A stretch of DNA of 64,000 nucleotides from Rhodovastum sp963709085 (GTDB lineage: Bacteria > Pseudomonadota > Alphaproteobacteria > Acetobacterales > Acetobacteraceae), in NCBI GenBank assembly GCA_963709085.1, contig CAVPVB010000007.1:1984001-2048000 (forward strand), read 5' to 3'. Positions 51,522-61,442 of the stretch are shown one piece after another (position 1 is the stretch's first letter; every line of letters begins with the position of its first letter). Made by a program: the position numbers and the translations under genes. The notes under the pieces are model-generated. The model did no database searches. It was not told where the DNA came from and worked only from the letters and a program-made list of their open reading frames with translations.

Positions 51522-53018
51522 TCAGGCCGACTTCTTCCAGGGCGCCTTGAACAAGCCCCAGACCGGGTTGTTGATCGCCAGGTCCATGTCACGGGCGAAA
51601 ATGGCGAACCCGTCATAGCCGTGGTACGGCCCGGAATAGTCCCAGGAATGCATCTGCCGGAACGGCACGCCCATCTTCTGGGTGGAGTATTTCTCCTTGA
51701 TGCCGGAGCCGACCAGGTCGGGCCGGATGCCTTCGATGAACTTCTCCAGCTCATAGCCGGTCACGTCGTCATAGATCAGCGTGCCGCCCTTCACGTAGTG
51801 GCCGGTGCGCTGGTAGTCGTCGTTATGGGCGAACTCATAGCCGGTGCCGGCGATTTCCATGCCGAGATCGACATAGGCATTGACCACGTGGCGCGGCCGC
51901 AGCCCGCCGACGTACAGCATCACCCGCTTGCCCTGCAGCCGCGGCTTGAAGCGCGCCAGCACGGCATCGACGAAGGGCTTGTACTTCTCGATCACCCGCT
52001 CGGCGTTGTCCTGGATGGTCTGATCGAACTTGGCGGCGATGGCGCGCAGGCTGGTGGCGATCTGCGACGGGCCGAAGAAGTTGTACTCCATCCAGGGGAT
52101 GTTGTACTTCTCTTCCATGTGCCGGCAGATGTAGTTCATCGAGCGGTAGCAATGGATCAGGTTCAGCTTTGCCTTCGGCGCGTGCTCCAGTTCCGCCAGC
52201 GTGGCATCGCCCGACCAGTTGCCCACCACCCGCAGGCCGATTTCCTCCAGCAGGATACGGCTGGCCCAGGCGTCACCGCCGATGTTGTAGTCGCCGATGA
52301 CGTTCACGTCGTACGGCGTGGTCTTGAACGTCTCGTCCTCTTTCTTGTCAAACACCCAGTCGCGCACGGTGTCGTTGGCGATGTGGTGACCGAGCGACTG
52401 GGACACGCCGCGGAAGCCCTCGCAGCGAACCGGTACGATGGTCTTGCCGGTTTCCTTGTGCTTCTTGCGGGCGACCGCCTCGATGTCGTCGCCGATCAGG
52501 CCGATCGGGCATTCCGACTGGATGGTGATTCCCTTAGCCAGCGGGAACAGGGTGCCGATCTCGTCGATCAGCTTCTCAAGCTTCTTGTCGCCGCCGAAGA
52601 CGATGTCGCGTTCCTGGAAGTCGGAGGTGACCTGCATGGTCACGAAGGTGTCCACACCGGTGGTGCCGGTGTAGTAGTTGCGGCGCTGCGACCAGGAATA
52701 ATGGCCGCAGCCCACCGGACCATGGCTGATATGCACCATGTCCTTGATCGGTCCCCACACCACGCCTTTCGATCCGGCATAGGCGCAGCCACGGATGGTC
52801 ATCACGCCCGGAATGGACTTGATGTTGGACTTCACCGAGCATTCGCTCAGCGCGGCGTCGTCGGCAGGGCTTTGGCCCTCCTCGGGTGCCGCCACATCGC
52901 GAGCAACGTCCAGGTGTTTCTGGCGCCGCTTGCGCGATTTGTCGGGGTAGGCCTCCAGCACTTCGGCGATGAGGCGCTTGTTGAATTCACCGTCGCCGGC
53001 CTGATTATCGAGTGGCAT
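51522..53018 (-). CDS. nifD: Nitrogenase MoFe protein alpha subunit NifD
   Basis: 498 residues, complete. P-cluster cysteines in IRGCAYAGSKGV, GPVGCGHYSWSQRRN and QSECPIGLIGDD; the FeMo-cofactor region EGFRGVSQSLGHHIAND contains the histidine next to the cofactor, and MHSWDYSGPYHG holds the homocitrate-side histidine ligand. Cofactor cysteine lies in LIHCYRSMNYI. Molybdenum-type by these residues and by the nifEN/nifQ context. Confidence 0.97.
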   Translation of the reverse strand: MPLDNQAGDGEFNKRLIAEVLEAYPDKSRKRRQKHLDVARDVAAPEEGQSPADDAALSECSVKSNIKSIPGVMTIRGCAYAGSKGVVWGPIKDMVHISHGPVGCGHYSWSQRRNYYTGTTGVDTFVTMQVTSDFQERDIVFGGDKKLEKLIDEIGTLFPLAKGITIQSECPIGLIGDDIEAVARKKHKETGKTIVPVRCEGFRGVSQSLGHHIANDTVRDWVFDKKEDETFKTTPYDVNVIGDYNIGGDAWASRILLEEIGLRVVGNWSGDATLAELEHAPKAKLNLIHCYRSMNYICRHMEEKYNIPWMEYNFFGPSQIATSLRAIAAKFDQTIQDNAERVIEKYKPFVDAVLARFKPRLQGKRVMLYVGGLRPRHVVNAYVDLGMEIAGTGYEFAHNDDYQRTGHYVKGGTLIYDDVTGYELEKFIEGIRPDLVGSGIKEKYSTQKMGVPFRQMHSWDYSGPYHGYDGFAIFARDMDLAINNPVWGLFKAPWKKSA

Positions 53019-53066
53019 TATCGTGGTCCTCGTCGCCGTTGTGGGGTTTACGGATGGGGCGTCGGC

Positions 53067-53951
53067 TCAGGCCGCCGCCGCCTCCTTCGCCTGCAGCTCG
53101 GCGAGCTCCTGCTCGGCGGTCTTCATGATGCCGAACTCCAGCAGCATGTCTTCCAGCTCTTCCATGCTGATCGGGGTCGGGATGGTGCCCTTGCCGGAGT
53201 TGTTATGGATCTTATCGGCGAGCGTGCGGTACTCCTGGGACTGCTTGGAATCGGGCGCATACTGGATGCAGGTCATCTTGCGCAGCTCGGCATGCTGCAC
53301 GCTGTTCGACCGCGGCACGAAGTGGATCAGCTTGGTGTTGATCCGCTTGGCCAGCGCTTCGGCCAGCTCGAACTCGCGGTCGGTCTGGCGCTCGTTGCAG
53401 ATCAGCCCGCCCAGGCGCACGCCGCCGGAATGCGCATACTTCAGAATGCCCTTGGCGATGTTGTTGGCGGCATACAGCGCCATCATCTCGCCGGACATGA
53501 CGATGTAGATTTCCTGCGCCTTGTTCTCGCGGATCGGCATGGCGAAGCCGCCGCACACCACGTCGCCGAGCACGTCGTAGGAGACGTAGTCGACGTCATC
53601 ATAAGCGCCGTTCTCCTCCAGGAAGTTGATGGCGGTGATGACGCCGCGGCCGGCGCAGCCGACGCCCGGCTCCGGGCCGCCGGACTCGGCGCATTTGATG
53701 CCCTTGTAGCCGATCTTCAGCACGTCCTCGATTTCGAGGTCCTCGACCGATCCGGCTTCGGCGGCCAGGCTCAGCACCGTGTCCTGCAGCTTGGTGTTGA
53801 GGATCAGGCGGGTGGAGTCGGCCTTCGGGTCGCAGCCGACGATCAGGATCTTCTGGCCCATCTCGACCAGGGCGGCGAGGGTGTTCTGGGAGGTGGTCGA
53901 CTTGCCGATGCCTCCCTTTCCGTAGAACGCAATCTGACGAAGTGCGGCCAT
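53067..53951 (-). CDS. nifH: Nitrogenase iron protein NifH
   Basis: 294 residues. P-loop YGKGGIGKSTT, the [4Fe-4S] cysteines in GVGCAGRGVI and DVLGDVVCGGFAMP; the arginine of CAGRG is the site ADP-ribosylated by DraT in organisms that have it. ATP-dependent electron donor to NifDK. First gene of nifHDK behind a NifA site and sigma-54 promoter. Confidence 0.98.
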   Translation of the reverse strand: MAALRQIAFYGKGGIGKSTTSQNTLAALVEMGQKILIVGCDPKADSTRLILNTKLQDTVLSLAAEAGSVEDLEIEDVLKIGYKGIKCAESGGPEPGVGCAGRGVITAINFLEENGAYDDVDYVSYDVLGDVVCGGFAMPIRENKAQEIYIVMSGEMMALYAANNIAKGILKYAHSGGVRLGGLICNERQTDREFELAEALAKRINTKLIHFVPRSNSVQHAELRKMTCIQYAPDSKQSQEYRTLADKIHNNSGKGTIPTPISMEELEDMLLEFGIMKTAEQELAELQAKEAAAA

Positions 53952-54026
53952 GTTTTCTGTGTCCTCTCAGGTGACATGCGGCGGGTTCGGTGGCCCGACG
54001 CCGGGGATCAAGCAGACGGCTCTTCC

Positions 54027-54041
54027 GCAAGAGGCGTGCCA
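54027..54041 (-). promoter_or_regulatory. Sigma-54 promoter of nifHDK
   Basis: Minus strand TGGCAC-GCCTC-TTGC, an exact consensus match, about 75 bp before the nifH ATG. Confidence 0.9.
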
Positions 54042-54105
54042 CAACACGGAATGGCGGAATCATGGGCATTTCGCGGGCATTCCACAGAATGGCGGACACA
54101 CGGCG

Positions 54106-54121
54106 TGTCCAGAGTCCGACA
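54106..54121 (-). promoter_or_regulatory. NifA binding site of nifHDK
   Basis: TGT-CCAGAGTCCG-ACA on the plus strand, matching TGT-N10-ACA, about 65 bp upstream of the -24 element. The gap 53952-54290 otherwise contains only a hairpin and a repeat. Confidence 0.75.
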
Positions 54122-54182
54122 AGTGTGTCTGTCCGCCACGGCGAATGCACGTACGTCGCATCTGCGACATGGCGCCAACAAG

Positions 54183-54220
54183 CAAACGGGGCCTGCGACA
54201 AATGTCACAGGCCCCGTTTG
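54183..54220. terminator. Hairpin between the SIR2-like gene and the nifH promoter
   Basis: CAAACGGGGCCTG, 12-nt loop, CAGGCCCCGTTTG: perfect 13-bp stem. On the minus strand it would end transcripts from the nifB-nifT-SIR2 unit before the nifH control region. Confidence 0.7.
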
Positions 54221-54225
54221 AGAAA

Positions 54226-54280
54226 TGGGGTGCAGGAAGCCACCGCCCCCTGCCGGGTCCAGGGCAGAGCCCTGGCCTTA
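54226..54280. repeat. Dispersed palindromic repeat, copy 4 (half element)
   Basis: ATGGGGTGCAGGAAGCCACCGCCCCCTGCCGGG followed by TCCAGGGCAGAGCCCTGGCC, the same palindromic core as the other copies, placed just after the stop of the SIR2-like gene. Confidence 0.65.
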
Positions 54281-54290
54281 CTTTCTTTCG

Positions 54291-55121
54291 TCAGTCCCCA
54301 ACCAGCAACCGCGTCAAAGCCAACAAATCCATATCCAGCAAAGTCACCCCCTGTTCCTCCAGGAAGCGGCGTTCATTGCGCGTCAGCACCATGCCGCCGA
54401 TGAGGGCGATATGGCCGCCGCCGGAGCGCTTCATGATTTGCCGCGCATAGGCCCGCAGCATCTGGTCGTTGAAACGGCAGCCGAGAAACAGGAACCCGCC
54501 GCCAGCCCGCCGCCGCTTCACCTCATCGGGAAGCGGCGTCTGGATGTCGATTTCCGTCATCACCTCGACATAGTCGGAATCGGCGATCAGGAAGCTGCGC
54601 CCCGGCGCCGCCGCGCCGTGCGGCTTGTAGAGCAGCGTGCGCCAGGCTTGCGCGTCGGAGGTCGGGCATTCCGCGCCGACGGCGTCCCAGGAGCGGTACC
54701 AGCGCTGCTCGCCGATCTCGACGCGCGAGGAACCCTGGATCTCGCCCCAGTCGGTCTGTCCGGTCAGGGCGACGCGCATGGCGCTGTCGTACCACGTATC
54801 GACGACCAGCGGCGGGGTTGCGGCGGCCAGGGCGTGGTGCAGGGGGGTCGGGTTCACCGGCGGCGCGTAGGCGGCCACCATGAGCCGGTCCAGCGTGGTG
54901 CGGTGACGGTTGGTTTCGATGTATTGGGCGGCGGCCCAGCAATTGCCGCGGGCCCGCCGCGGCAGTGCCACGCGGGCGCCGAGGTAATCCGCCAGTTCCT
55001 CATGGGTGGTGGGGACCGGGGCGGCGGCCAACTCGGCCAGGCCTGGCCCGAGATAGGGCATCAGCGAGCCGGCGCGCAGCCGGCCGGGGATGTCGCCGGC
55101 GGCTGTCGCGGCGTCCAGCAC
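54291..55121 (-). CDS. SIR2-like domain protein of the nif cluster
   Basis: 276 residues. Motifs resembling SIR2-like NAD-binding domains: AGSLMPYLGPGL near the N-terminus, PLVVDTWYDSAM (compare TTNYD), LLYKPHGAA (compare KLHG) and GFLFLGCRFNDQMLRAYARQI (compare FLGYSxxD). Proteins of this kind are annotated in several proteobacterial nif clusters next to nifT/nifZ; substrate and role are unknown. Begins 4 bp after the nifT stop, so it is part of the nifB-fdx-nifZ-nifT unit. Confidence 0.75.
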   Translation of the reverse strand: MLDAATAAGDIPGRLRAGSLMPYLGPGLAELAAAPVPTTHEELADYLGARVALPRRARGNCWAAAQYIETNRHRTTLDRLMVAAYAPPVNPTPLHHALAAATPPLVVDTWYDSAMRVALTGQTDWGEIQGSSRVEIGEQRWYRSWDAVGAECPTSDAQAWRTLLYKPHGAAAPGRSFLIADSDYVEVMTEIDIQTPLPDEVKRRRAGGGFLFLGCRFNDQMLRAYARQIMKRSGGGHIALIGGMVLTRNERRFLEEQGVTLLDMDLLALTRLLVGD

Positions 55122-55125
55122 GGGG

Positions 55126-55338
55126 CTACTCCTCCTCGCCGCGCTTGCGGGCGTTCACCGTGATCGGCAGGCGGGTGTCGGCTTCCATTTCGGGCAGGTC
55201 GAACACCCAGCCGTTCTTCAGCTTCACCCAGCCGCCCCACAATGTTTCGCGTTCGAGCTCGACAATCGGCTCCTCCAGGTCCTTCTTCGGCACGTAGGCG
55301 GAAAACCCCTTGTCGGAGCGGCGGATCATGATCTTCAT
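55126..55338 (-). CDS. nifT: NifT/FixU protein
   Basis: 70 residues: MKIMIRRSDKGFSAYVPKKDLEEPIV and WGGWVKLKNGWVFDLPEM are the NifT/FixU signature. GGAGG eight bases before ATG; ATGA overlap with the nifZ stop. Small protein of unknown role, conserved in nif clusters. Confidence 0.93.
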   Translation of the reverse strand: MKIMIRRSDKGFSAYVPKKDLEEPIVELERETLWGGWVKLKNGWVFDLPEMEADTRLPITVNARKRGEEE

Positions 55339-55623
55339 GGTGCGGCCTCCTGCGGCGCGTCCACGGCGGCAAGCTCGCGCGCGCGCATGCCTACCACCGC
55401 GCCGCGCACGATGAACTCGACGGCGTAGATGTAGTAGCGCTGCAGGTACGTGCCGAACGTCGCGCACGTAGCCCTCATCGCCCTTGCGCACGAGGATATC
55501 ACCGATCTCGCGGCCGGCGAAGGTGCCGTCATTGCGGATATGCATGGTGGCCCGCACTTTGGCGCCCGGCGGGAAGCAGGGCGGGCGATGCAACTCGCCG
55601 TCGTCGTCGCTGGGCGATGCCAT
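55335..55623 (-). CDS. nifZ: Nitrogen fixation protein NifZ (single-base frameshift)
   Basis: PCFPPGAKVRATMHIRNDGTF, GDILVRKGDEGYVRD then, in another frame, GTYLQRYYIYAVEFIVRGAVVGMRARELAAV. Deleting one A of the pair at 55456-55457 (plus strand) fuses them as YVRDVGTYLQRYYIYAVEF, exactly the NifZ order, and gives 95 residues (span 3n+1). NifZ helps P-cluster formation in the MoFe protein. Confidence 0.9.
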
Positions 55624-55644
55624 GCCGTGCTTCCCTTTGCCGCG

Positions 55645-55839
55645 TCAGGCCTTGACGCAGGTGTCGGGCACCGGGCAGACGGCGGCGCACTGGGCGGCGG
55701 GGAAATGCCCTTCGCACTCGGTGCACAGGGCGGCGTTGATCACGTAGTTGCCGCGCTTGGTGGAAATGGCGGCGTTCGGACATTCGAATTCACAGGCACC
55801 GCAGGCGGTGCACTGGGACACGATGATCTTGTAGGCCAT
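55645..55839 (-). CDS. 2[4Fe-4S] ferredoxin of the nifB unit
   Basis: 64 residues with QCTACGACEFECPNAAIS and CTECEGHFPAAQCAAVCPVPDTC, the second motif carrying the insertion typical of Nif/alvin-type ferredoxins found beside nifB. Probably donates electrons to NifB or nitrogenase. Twenty-two bp after nifB. Confidence 0.93.
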   Translation of the reverse strand: MAYKIIVSQCTACGACEFECPNAAISTKRGNYVINAALCTECEGHFPAAQCAAVCPVPDTCVKA

Positions 55840-55861
55840 ATCAGTCTCTCCGTTGAGGGGA

Positions 55862-57341
55862 TCAGGCAGTCAGTCGAACGGTGCTGCGGTAGCGCTGCGC
55901 GTACCAGGCGGCAATTCCCGAATTCAATCCAGTCATAGGCGTGGTCCTGGCTGGCGGCGATGCCGGCTTCTTCCAGGCTCTGGCGCGGGCAGTCGCCGAT
56001 CTTGGCCACCAGCACGCAGGCGATGCCGGCCAGCGTGGCCAGCACGCCATCGAGGGTGGCGTCCTCGCCCCAGCCGCCCTGGCAGTACTGCTCGACGCGG
56101 CGATGGGCGGTGAAGCGGATGCCTTCGGGCGAGACCTCGTAGACCTGGAATTCCTTTGCGTGGCCGAAATGCTCGTTGATGCGTCCGCCGCCGCGGGTGG
56201 CGACCGCCACCAGCACCGCCGGCGCGTCGATTGCGGCCACGTCGTCGCGGGCGGCGTCACGATGCGCCGCGTGCTCGCCACGGGTTTCCGCCACCAACTC
56301 GCGATAGGTCGCGCGGGCGGCGGGGTCGTAGGCGGCCTCCGCCGGCAACTGGTCGAGGTTGAATTCCTGGCCGCGATCCTCGCCGAGCAGGCCGACCGCG
56401 TCGGCGCGGCACTGGCGGCAATGGCGCATCAGGTTGGCGCCGCCTGCCAACTGGTCCTGCAGCGCCTTCAACTCGGCGGGCGTGGGGCCGCGCTGGCCGG
56501 AGAGGCCGAACGCGGTGCCGTGCGCCGGGTCCGAGATGAGGGGCATGATGTTGTGCAGGAAGGCCCCTTTTTCCGTCACCACCCGGTTAACCTCGGCCAG
56601 GTGCGCGTCGTTGATGCCGGGGATCATCACCGAGTTGACCTTGGCCAGGATGCCGCGCGCGACCAGCATCTCCAGCCCGAGCATCTGCCGCTCGTGCAGG
56701 ATGCGCGCCGCCGCCACGCCGGTGTGGCGTTGATGGTTGAAGAAAATCCACGGATGGATGCGCGCGCCGATTTCGGGATCGATGAAATTGATGGTGATGG
56801 TGACGTGGTCCACGCCCATGGCGGCGATGGCCTCGACATGGTCGGGCAAGGCGAGGCCATTGGTGGACAGGCACAGCCGCAGATCGGGGATGGCGGCCTG
56901 CACGCGTTCAAACGTCTCGCGCGTGTTGCGCCAGTCATACACGGCATCGCCCGGCCCGGCGACACCGAGGACCGAGAGTTGCGGCACCGCGTTGGCGACC
57001 GCCACCACCTTGCGGACGGCCTGGTCGGGGGTGAGTTTTTCCGAGACGACGCCGGGGCGGCTTTCGTTGGCGCAATCGTATTTGCGGTTGCAGTAATTGC
57101 ACTGGATGTTGCAGGCGGGCGCCACCGCCACGTGCATGCGGGCGAAGTAGTGGTGCGCCTCCTCGGCGTAGCAGGGGTGATCCTTCACCCGTTCCCACAC
57201 GGCCGGGTCCATGCCGGCAGGCGCCTGCGACGAGCCGCAGGCCGAGGCAGTACAGCCGGTGGCGGCGGTGGCCAGGGGGGCGGCGGCCGTGGGGGCGGCG
57301 GCCGGTGCCAGCAGGCTCTCCAGGGTGATGATCTGCGCCAC
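55862..57341 (-). CDS. nifB: FeMo-cofactor biosynthesis radical SAM protein NifB (single-base frameshift)
   Basis: Radical SAM motif CNIQCNYCNRKYDCANESRPGV near residue 80, MLVARGILAKVNSVMIPGIND in the barrel, CRQCRADAVGLLGEDR, then a NifX-like C-terminal domain (RINEHFGHAKEFQVYEV). Builds the NifB-co carbide cluster. GTG start at 57341 with GAGGAAAA upstream. The frame slips near the end: dropping one base of CCC at 55917-55919 (plus strand) changes WIEFGNCR into WIEFGIAAWYAQRYRSTVRLTA, the expected C-terminus, giving 492 residues (span 3n+1). Confidence 0.95.
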
Positions 57342-57374
57342 GGTCTTTTCCTCTCGATCCGTGCGGCGGGGACC

Positions 57375-57389
57375 GCAAGGTTCATGCCA
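57375..57389 (-). promoter_or_regulatory. Sigma-54 promoter of nifB
   Basis: Minus strand TGGCAT-GAACC-TTGC, consensus match, 34 bp before the nifB GTG. Confidence 0.88.
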
Positions 57390-57466
57390 ACGGGCGGGGA
57401 GGGCGGCTTGGCGCGGGATTCCGGGGGTTGGGGGGCTTGGGGCGGCGCGGCCTGGGAGGGATGGGT

Positions 57467-57482
57467 TGTCGGGTTTGCGACA
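57467..57482 (-). promoter_or_regulatory. NifA binding site of nifB
   Basis: TGT-CGGGTTTGCG-ACA (plus strand), differing at one position from the iscA site, about 78 bp upstream of the -24 element. Confidence 0.8.
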
Positions 57483-57574
57483 GGGCGGTGCGGGTCGGGA
57501 CAGCGGGGCGGGGTGATCGGGGGAGAGGGTGTGGCCCGCGTTCGACCCAAAACGGCTGTTCCGCGCCAGCCCGT

Positions 57575-57749
57575 GTAGGCGGATAAGCGTAGCGCCATCC
57601 GCCGTCGCAACTGGCCCTTTCATCGGCGCCGGCAACGAGCCAGAGGAAGCAGCAGAGCGGCGACACGTTGCGGTATCGAGCCAGATCCGGGAATGCCTGT
57701 GCGAGCAGGAACTTGCGTTGGCGGATGGCGCTACGCTTATCCGCCCTAC
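57575..57749. mobile_element. MITE-like element with REP-type inverted ends
   Basis: Ends are inverted copies: GGCGGATAAGCGTAGCGCCA... (57578-57603) and its exact 26-bp complement (57720-57745), each extended by GTAG/CTAC at the outside, around a 116-bp core without a gene. No transposase nearby. The related pair at 14888-14990 uses the same design with a different arm sequence. Sits in the 430-bp gap between nifB and the AT-rich gene. Confidence 0.6.
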
Positions 57750-57772
57750 GCTTGCTGTATGCCAATTTGGCG

Positions 57773-58291
57773 CTAGGGCCACTTATTAATAGTGATTGAC
57801 GCAGTATGTCCGTCGCTCATCGATATAGACGGGGAGTTGGTTAGGTATTCGGAAGGATCGGCATCATTCCAATTCCAATTTGATCCGTATTCATGCCCAA
57901 GGCCGTCGATAAACATCGAGAAGTTCGCCTCAATCCAACAGCCTATCTGATTGGCTTCTTCTGTATTTGCCTTACCTATTTTATTATTCTTTCGTTGTTT
58001 ACCTAAGTGGAATATCTGGGGATTAAGTTTGGAAAACGCGCCAATTGTGTCGTTCGTTTTACCGGCATCAAATTGATTTATAAAATCGCGCGCCTTGAAG
58101 TTTTTGCTATCTTTGTCGTTTGTTAAAAAACAGTATAGATTGCGTCCATGCGTAGCAAATGATTCGAAATATGCATTCCAGTCTAGAATATTCTGTGGCA
58201 TTGCAAGTTTTTTAAGAGTATAGCGCAACATAAGAAGTTCGTAAGGAAGGTGTTCCCGTAAAAATGTTGCCTTTTGCGTCTCTTTGCTCAT
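57773..58291 (-). CDS. AT-rich hypothetical protein, probably acquired
   Basis: 172 residues, MSKETQKATFLREHLPYELLMLRYTLKK...; rich in Asn, Lys and Ile, unlike every neighbour, and its DNA is visibly AT-rich with many A/T third positions. WNAYFESFATHGRNLYCFLTND and the rest match no family I recognise; no signal peptide or membrane helix. It interrupts the nifA-nifB interval and is flanked by the MITE-like element on one side and degenerate REP plus palindromic repeats on the other, all signs of transfer. Confidence 0.65.
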   Translation of the reverse strand: MSKETQKATFLREHLPYELLMLRYTLKKLAMPQNILDWNAYFESFATHGRNLYCFLTNDKDSKNFKARDFINQFDAGKTNDTIGAFSKLNPQIFHLGKQRKNNKIGKANTEEANQIGCWIEANFSMFIDGLGHEYGSNWNWNDADPSEYLTNSPSISMSDGHTASITINKWP

Positions 58292-58627
58292 TCCGTGTTC
58301 CCTTGACAGTTCAGTCTCGAAATCTTTGCGGCAGTTACATCATGGCAAACTAGAGCGGAAAAGCGAAGCATATTCCACCTCGTGGTTGTCGTCGCCGCTT
58401 TCTTGCCTCATGTGGTTCACCGCCGCCCCCGCGGTAACACCACCCCGCCGCCCAAAAAAGCAAGGCCAGGGCTCTGCCCTGGACCTGCCAAGGGCCGAGA
58501 GGCCCCTGGACCCCGTTGATTTCTTTGAGGAATGGGGTCAAGGGGGCCACCGCCCCCTTGCGGGTCCAGGGCAGAGCCCTGGCCTTGCCTTTCGCTTATT
58601 CTTCGCACCCATGGAGCCGCGCCCCGG
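58292..58627. other. Repeat-filled gap after nifA
   Basis: 336 bp without a gene. Contains a degenerate REP-like piece near 58350-58380 (GAGCGGAAAAGCGAAGCATATTCC) and a full dispersed palindromic repeat at 58462-58588. Confidence 0.5.
58462..58588. repeat. Dispersed palindromic repeat, copy 5
   Basis: Full element: AAGGCCAGGGCTCTGCCCTGG on the left, GGGTCCAGGGCAGAGCCCTGGCC on the right as its inverted end, with CCAAGGGCCGAGAGGCCCC and GGGGCCACCGCCCC inside. Lies 39 bp after the nifA stop; probable terminator. Confidence 0.75.
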
Positions 58628-60307
<1,680 letters not shown>

Positions 60308-60449
60308 CGATGTCGGTTCCGGGGGTCACGAGGCGGCGGAATGTCCGCCCCGCGCGTCGATGACGCGACAATGGAACGATAGCGATATAGAAGCGTAACG
60401 GGCAACACATTTTTTGGTACGAAACATGACATTGTGGCAATCGAAAGCG

Positions 60450-60465
60450 TGGCCCGCCAATTGCA
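60450..60465 (+). promoter_or_regulatory. Possible sigma-54 promoter of the YqeB-type gene
   Basis: TGGCCC-GCCAA-TTGC(A): keeps GG and GC at -24/-12 with one deviation from TGGCAC. It lies 37 bp before GTG 60502. I did not find a TGT-N10-ACA site upstream, so NifA control is uncertain. Confidence 0.45.
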
Positions 60466-60501
60466 GGGCGCGCCGGCGATTGTCGTTCCGGGGAGGTCCA
60501 C

Positions 60502-61386
60502 GTGCGTGTGCATCGCCGCTCCACCCTGCCTGCCCTGGATTCACCCATCGTGGTGCTGGGCACCAATGATGTCGCCTCGGCGGTGGCGCACGCCCTGTTT
60601 ATCGCCGGCTGGTCCGTGGTGATGGCCCGCGACAGCCGAATCCCCGTGCTGCGCCGCTGCATGGCCTTCGACGACGCGCTGGAGGATGGCGGCGCGGAAC
60701 TGCACGGCGTGCGGGCGCGCGGGGCGGACAGCATGCTGGCCGTGGTGCAATTGCTACAAGGCGGCGATGTCGTGCCGGTTACCGACATTCCACCCGACGA
60801 CCTGCTCTGCCTCGGGCTGGTGCGCGGCGTGGTGGATGCCCGCCTGCGCCACCACGAGCAGCCTGCCAATCTCCGGGCGGTGGCCGGCTTCTCGGTCGGC
60901 CTCGGCCCGGGCTTCATCGCCGGCGACAATGTCCACCTCGCCATCGAGACCGATCCCGACCGGCCCACCGGCATCGTCCGCGACGGCCCGACGCTGGCGG
61001 CGCATGGCCGCTCCGACCCGATCGCCGGTGTCGGCTGCGAGCGCTTCGGCCGGGCGCGCTGGAGCGGGACCTGGCTGACCCCGCATGCCATCGGCGATGC
61101 GGTGGCGGCGGGCGCGGTGCTGGGCAGTTGCGCCGGCACGCGGCTGCGCGCCCCCCTGGCCGGGCGCCTGCGCGGCCTGGTGCGTGACGGCGCCGCCGTC
61201 CCGGCCGGCGCCAAGCTGGTGGAAGTGGACCCGCGCGGCGATGCCGGCCAGTGGACGGGCATCTCCCCCCGCGCCGCCAGCATTGCCGAAGTGACGCTGC
61301 GGGCGGTGCGCGCGCTGGAATCGCAGGACGGCGAGTCGCGCGAGGCCGTGGCCGGGATATCGCGCCGGGGTCCGGCGCGGCGGTGA
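60502..61386 (+). CDS. YqeB/EF2563-family molybdenum hydroxylase accessory protein
   Basis: 294 residues from GTG 60502 (GGGGAGG upstream). IVVLGTNDVASAVAHALFIAGWSVVM, IPVLRRCMAFDDAL, FSVGLGPGFIAGDNVHLAIET, and the tail LRAPLAGRLRGLVRDGAAVPAGAKLVEVDPRGD follow the order of the EF2563/YqeB family, linked to selenium-dependent molybdenum hydroxylases and their cofactor handling. Divergent from nifA with a sigma-54-like promoter, which hints at a molybdenum-related role under nitrogen-fixing conditions (inference). Confidence 0.75.
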   Translation: MRVHRRSTLPALDSPIVVLGTNDVASAVAHALFIAGWSVVMARDSRIPVLRRCMAFDDALEDGGAELHGVRARGADSMLAVVQLLQGGDVVPVTDIPPDDLLCLGLVRGVVDARLRHHEQPANLRAVAGFSVGLGPGFIAGDNVHLAIETDPDRPTGIVRDGPTLAAHGRSDPIAGVGCERFGRARWSGTWLTPHAIGDAVAAGAVLGSCAGTRLRAPLAGRLRGLVRDGAAVPAGAKLVEVDPRGDAGQWTGISPRAASIAEVTLRAVRALESQDGESREAVAGISRRGPARR

Positions 61387-61442
61387 GCCGGCCTCGGCCG
61401 GATGCGGGCATCGGAATACAGGCATCAGACGGGGCTGGTTCG

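Noticed and set aside
50499..54221. A 1240-codon open frame on the plus strand across nifK, nifD and nifH
   Set aside because: It is antisense to nifK, nifD and nifH. GC-rich codon bias keeps stop codons out of the opposite strand; the translation is low-complexity with no domain.
60308..60449. A sigma-54 or NifA site controlling nifA itself
   Set aside because: No TGGCAY-N5-TTGC on the minus strand and no TGT-N10-ACA was found before nifA; a sigma-70-type promoter could not be pinned down either.
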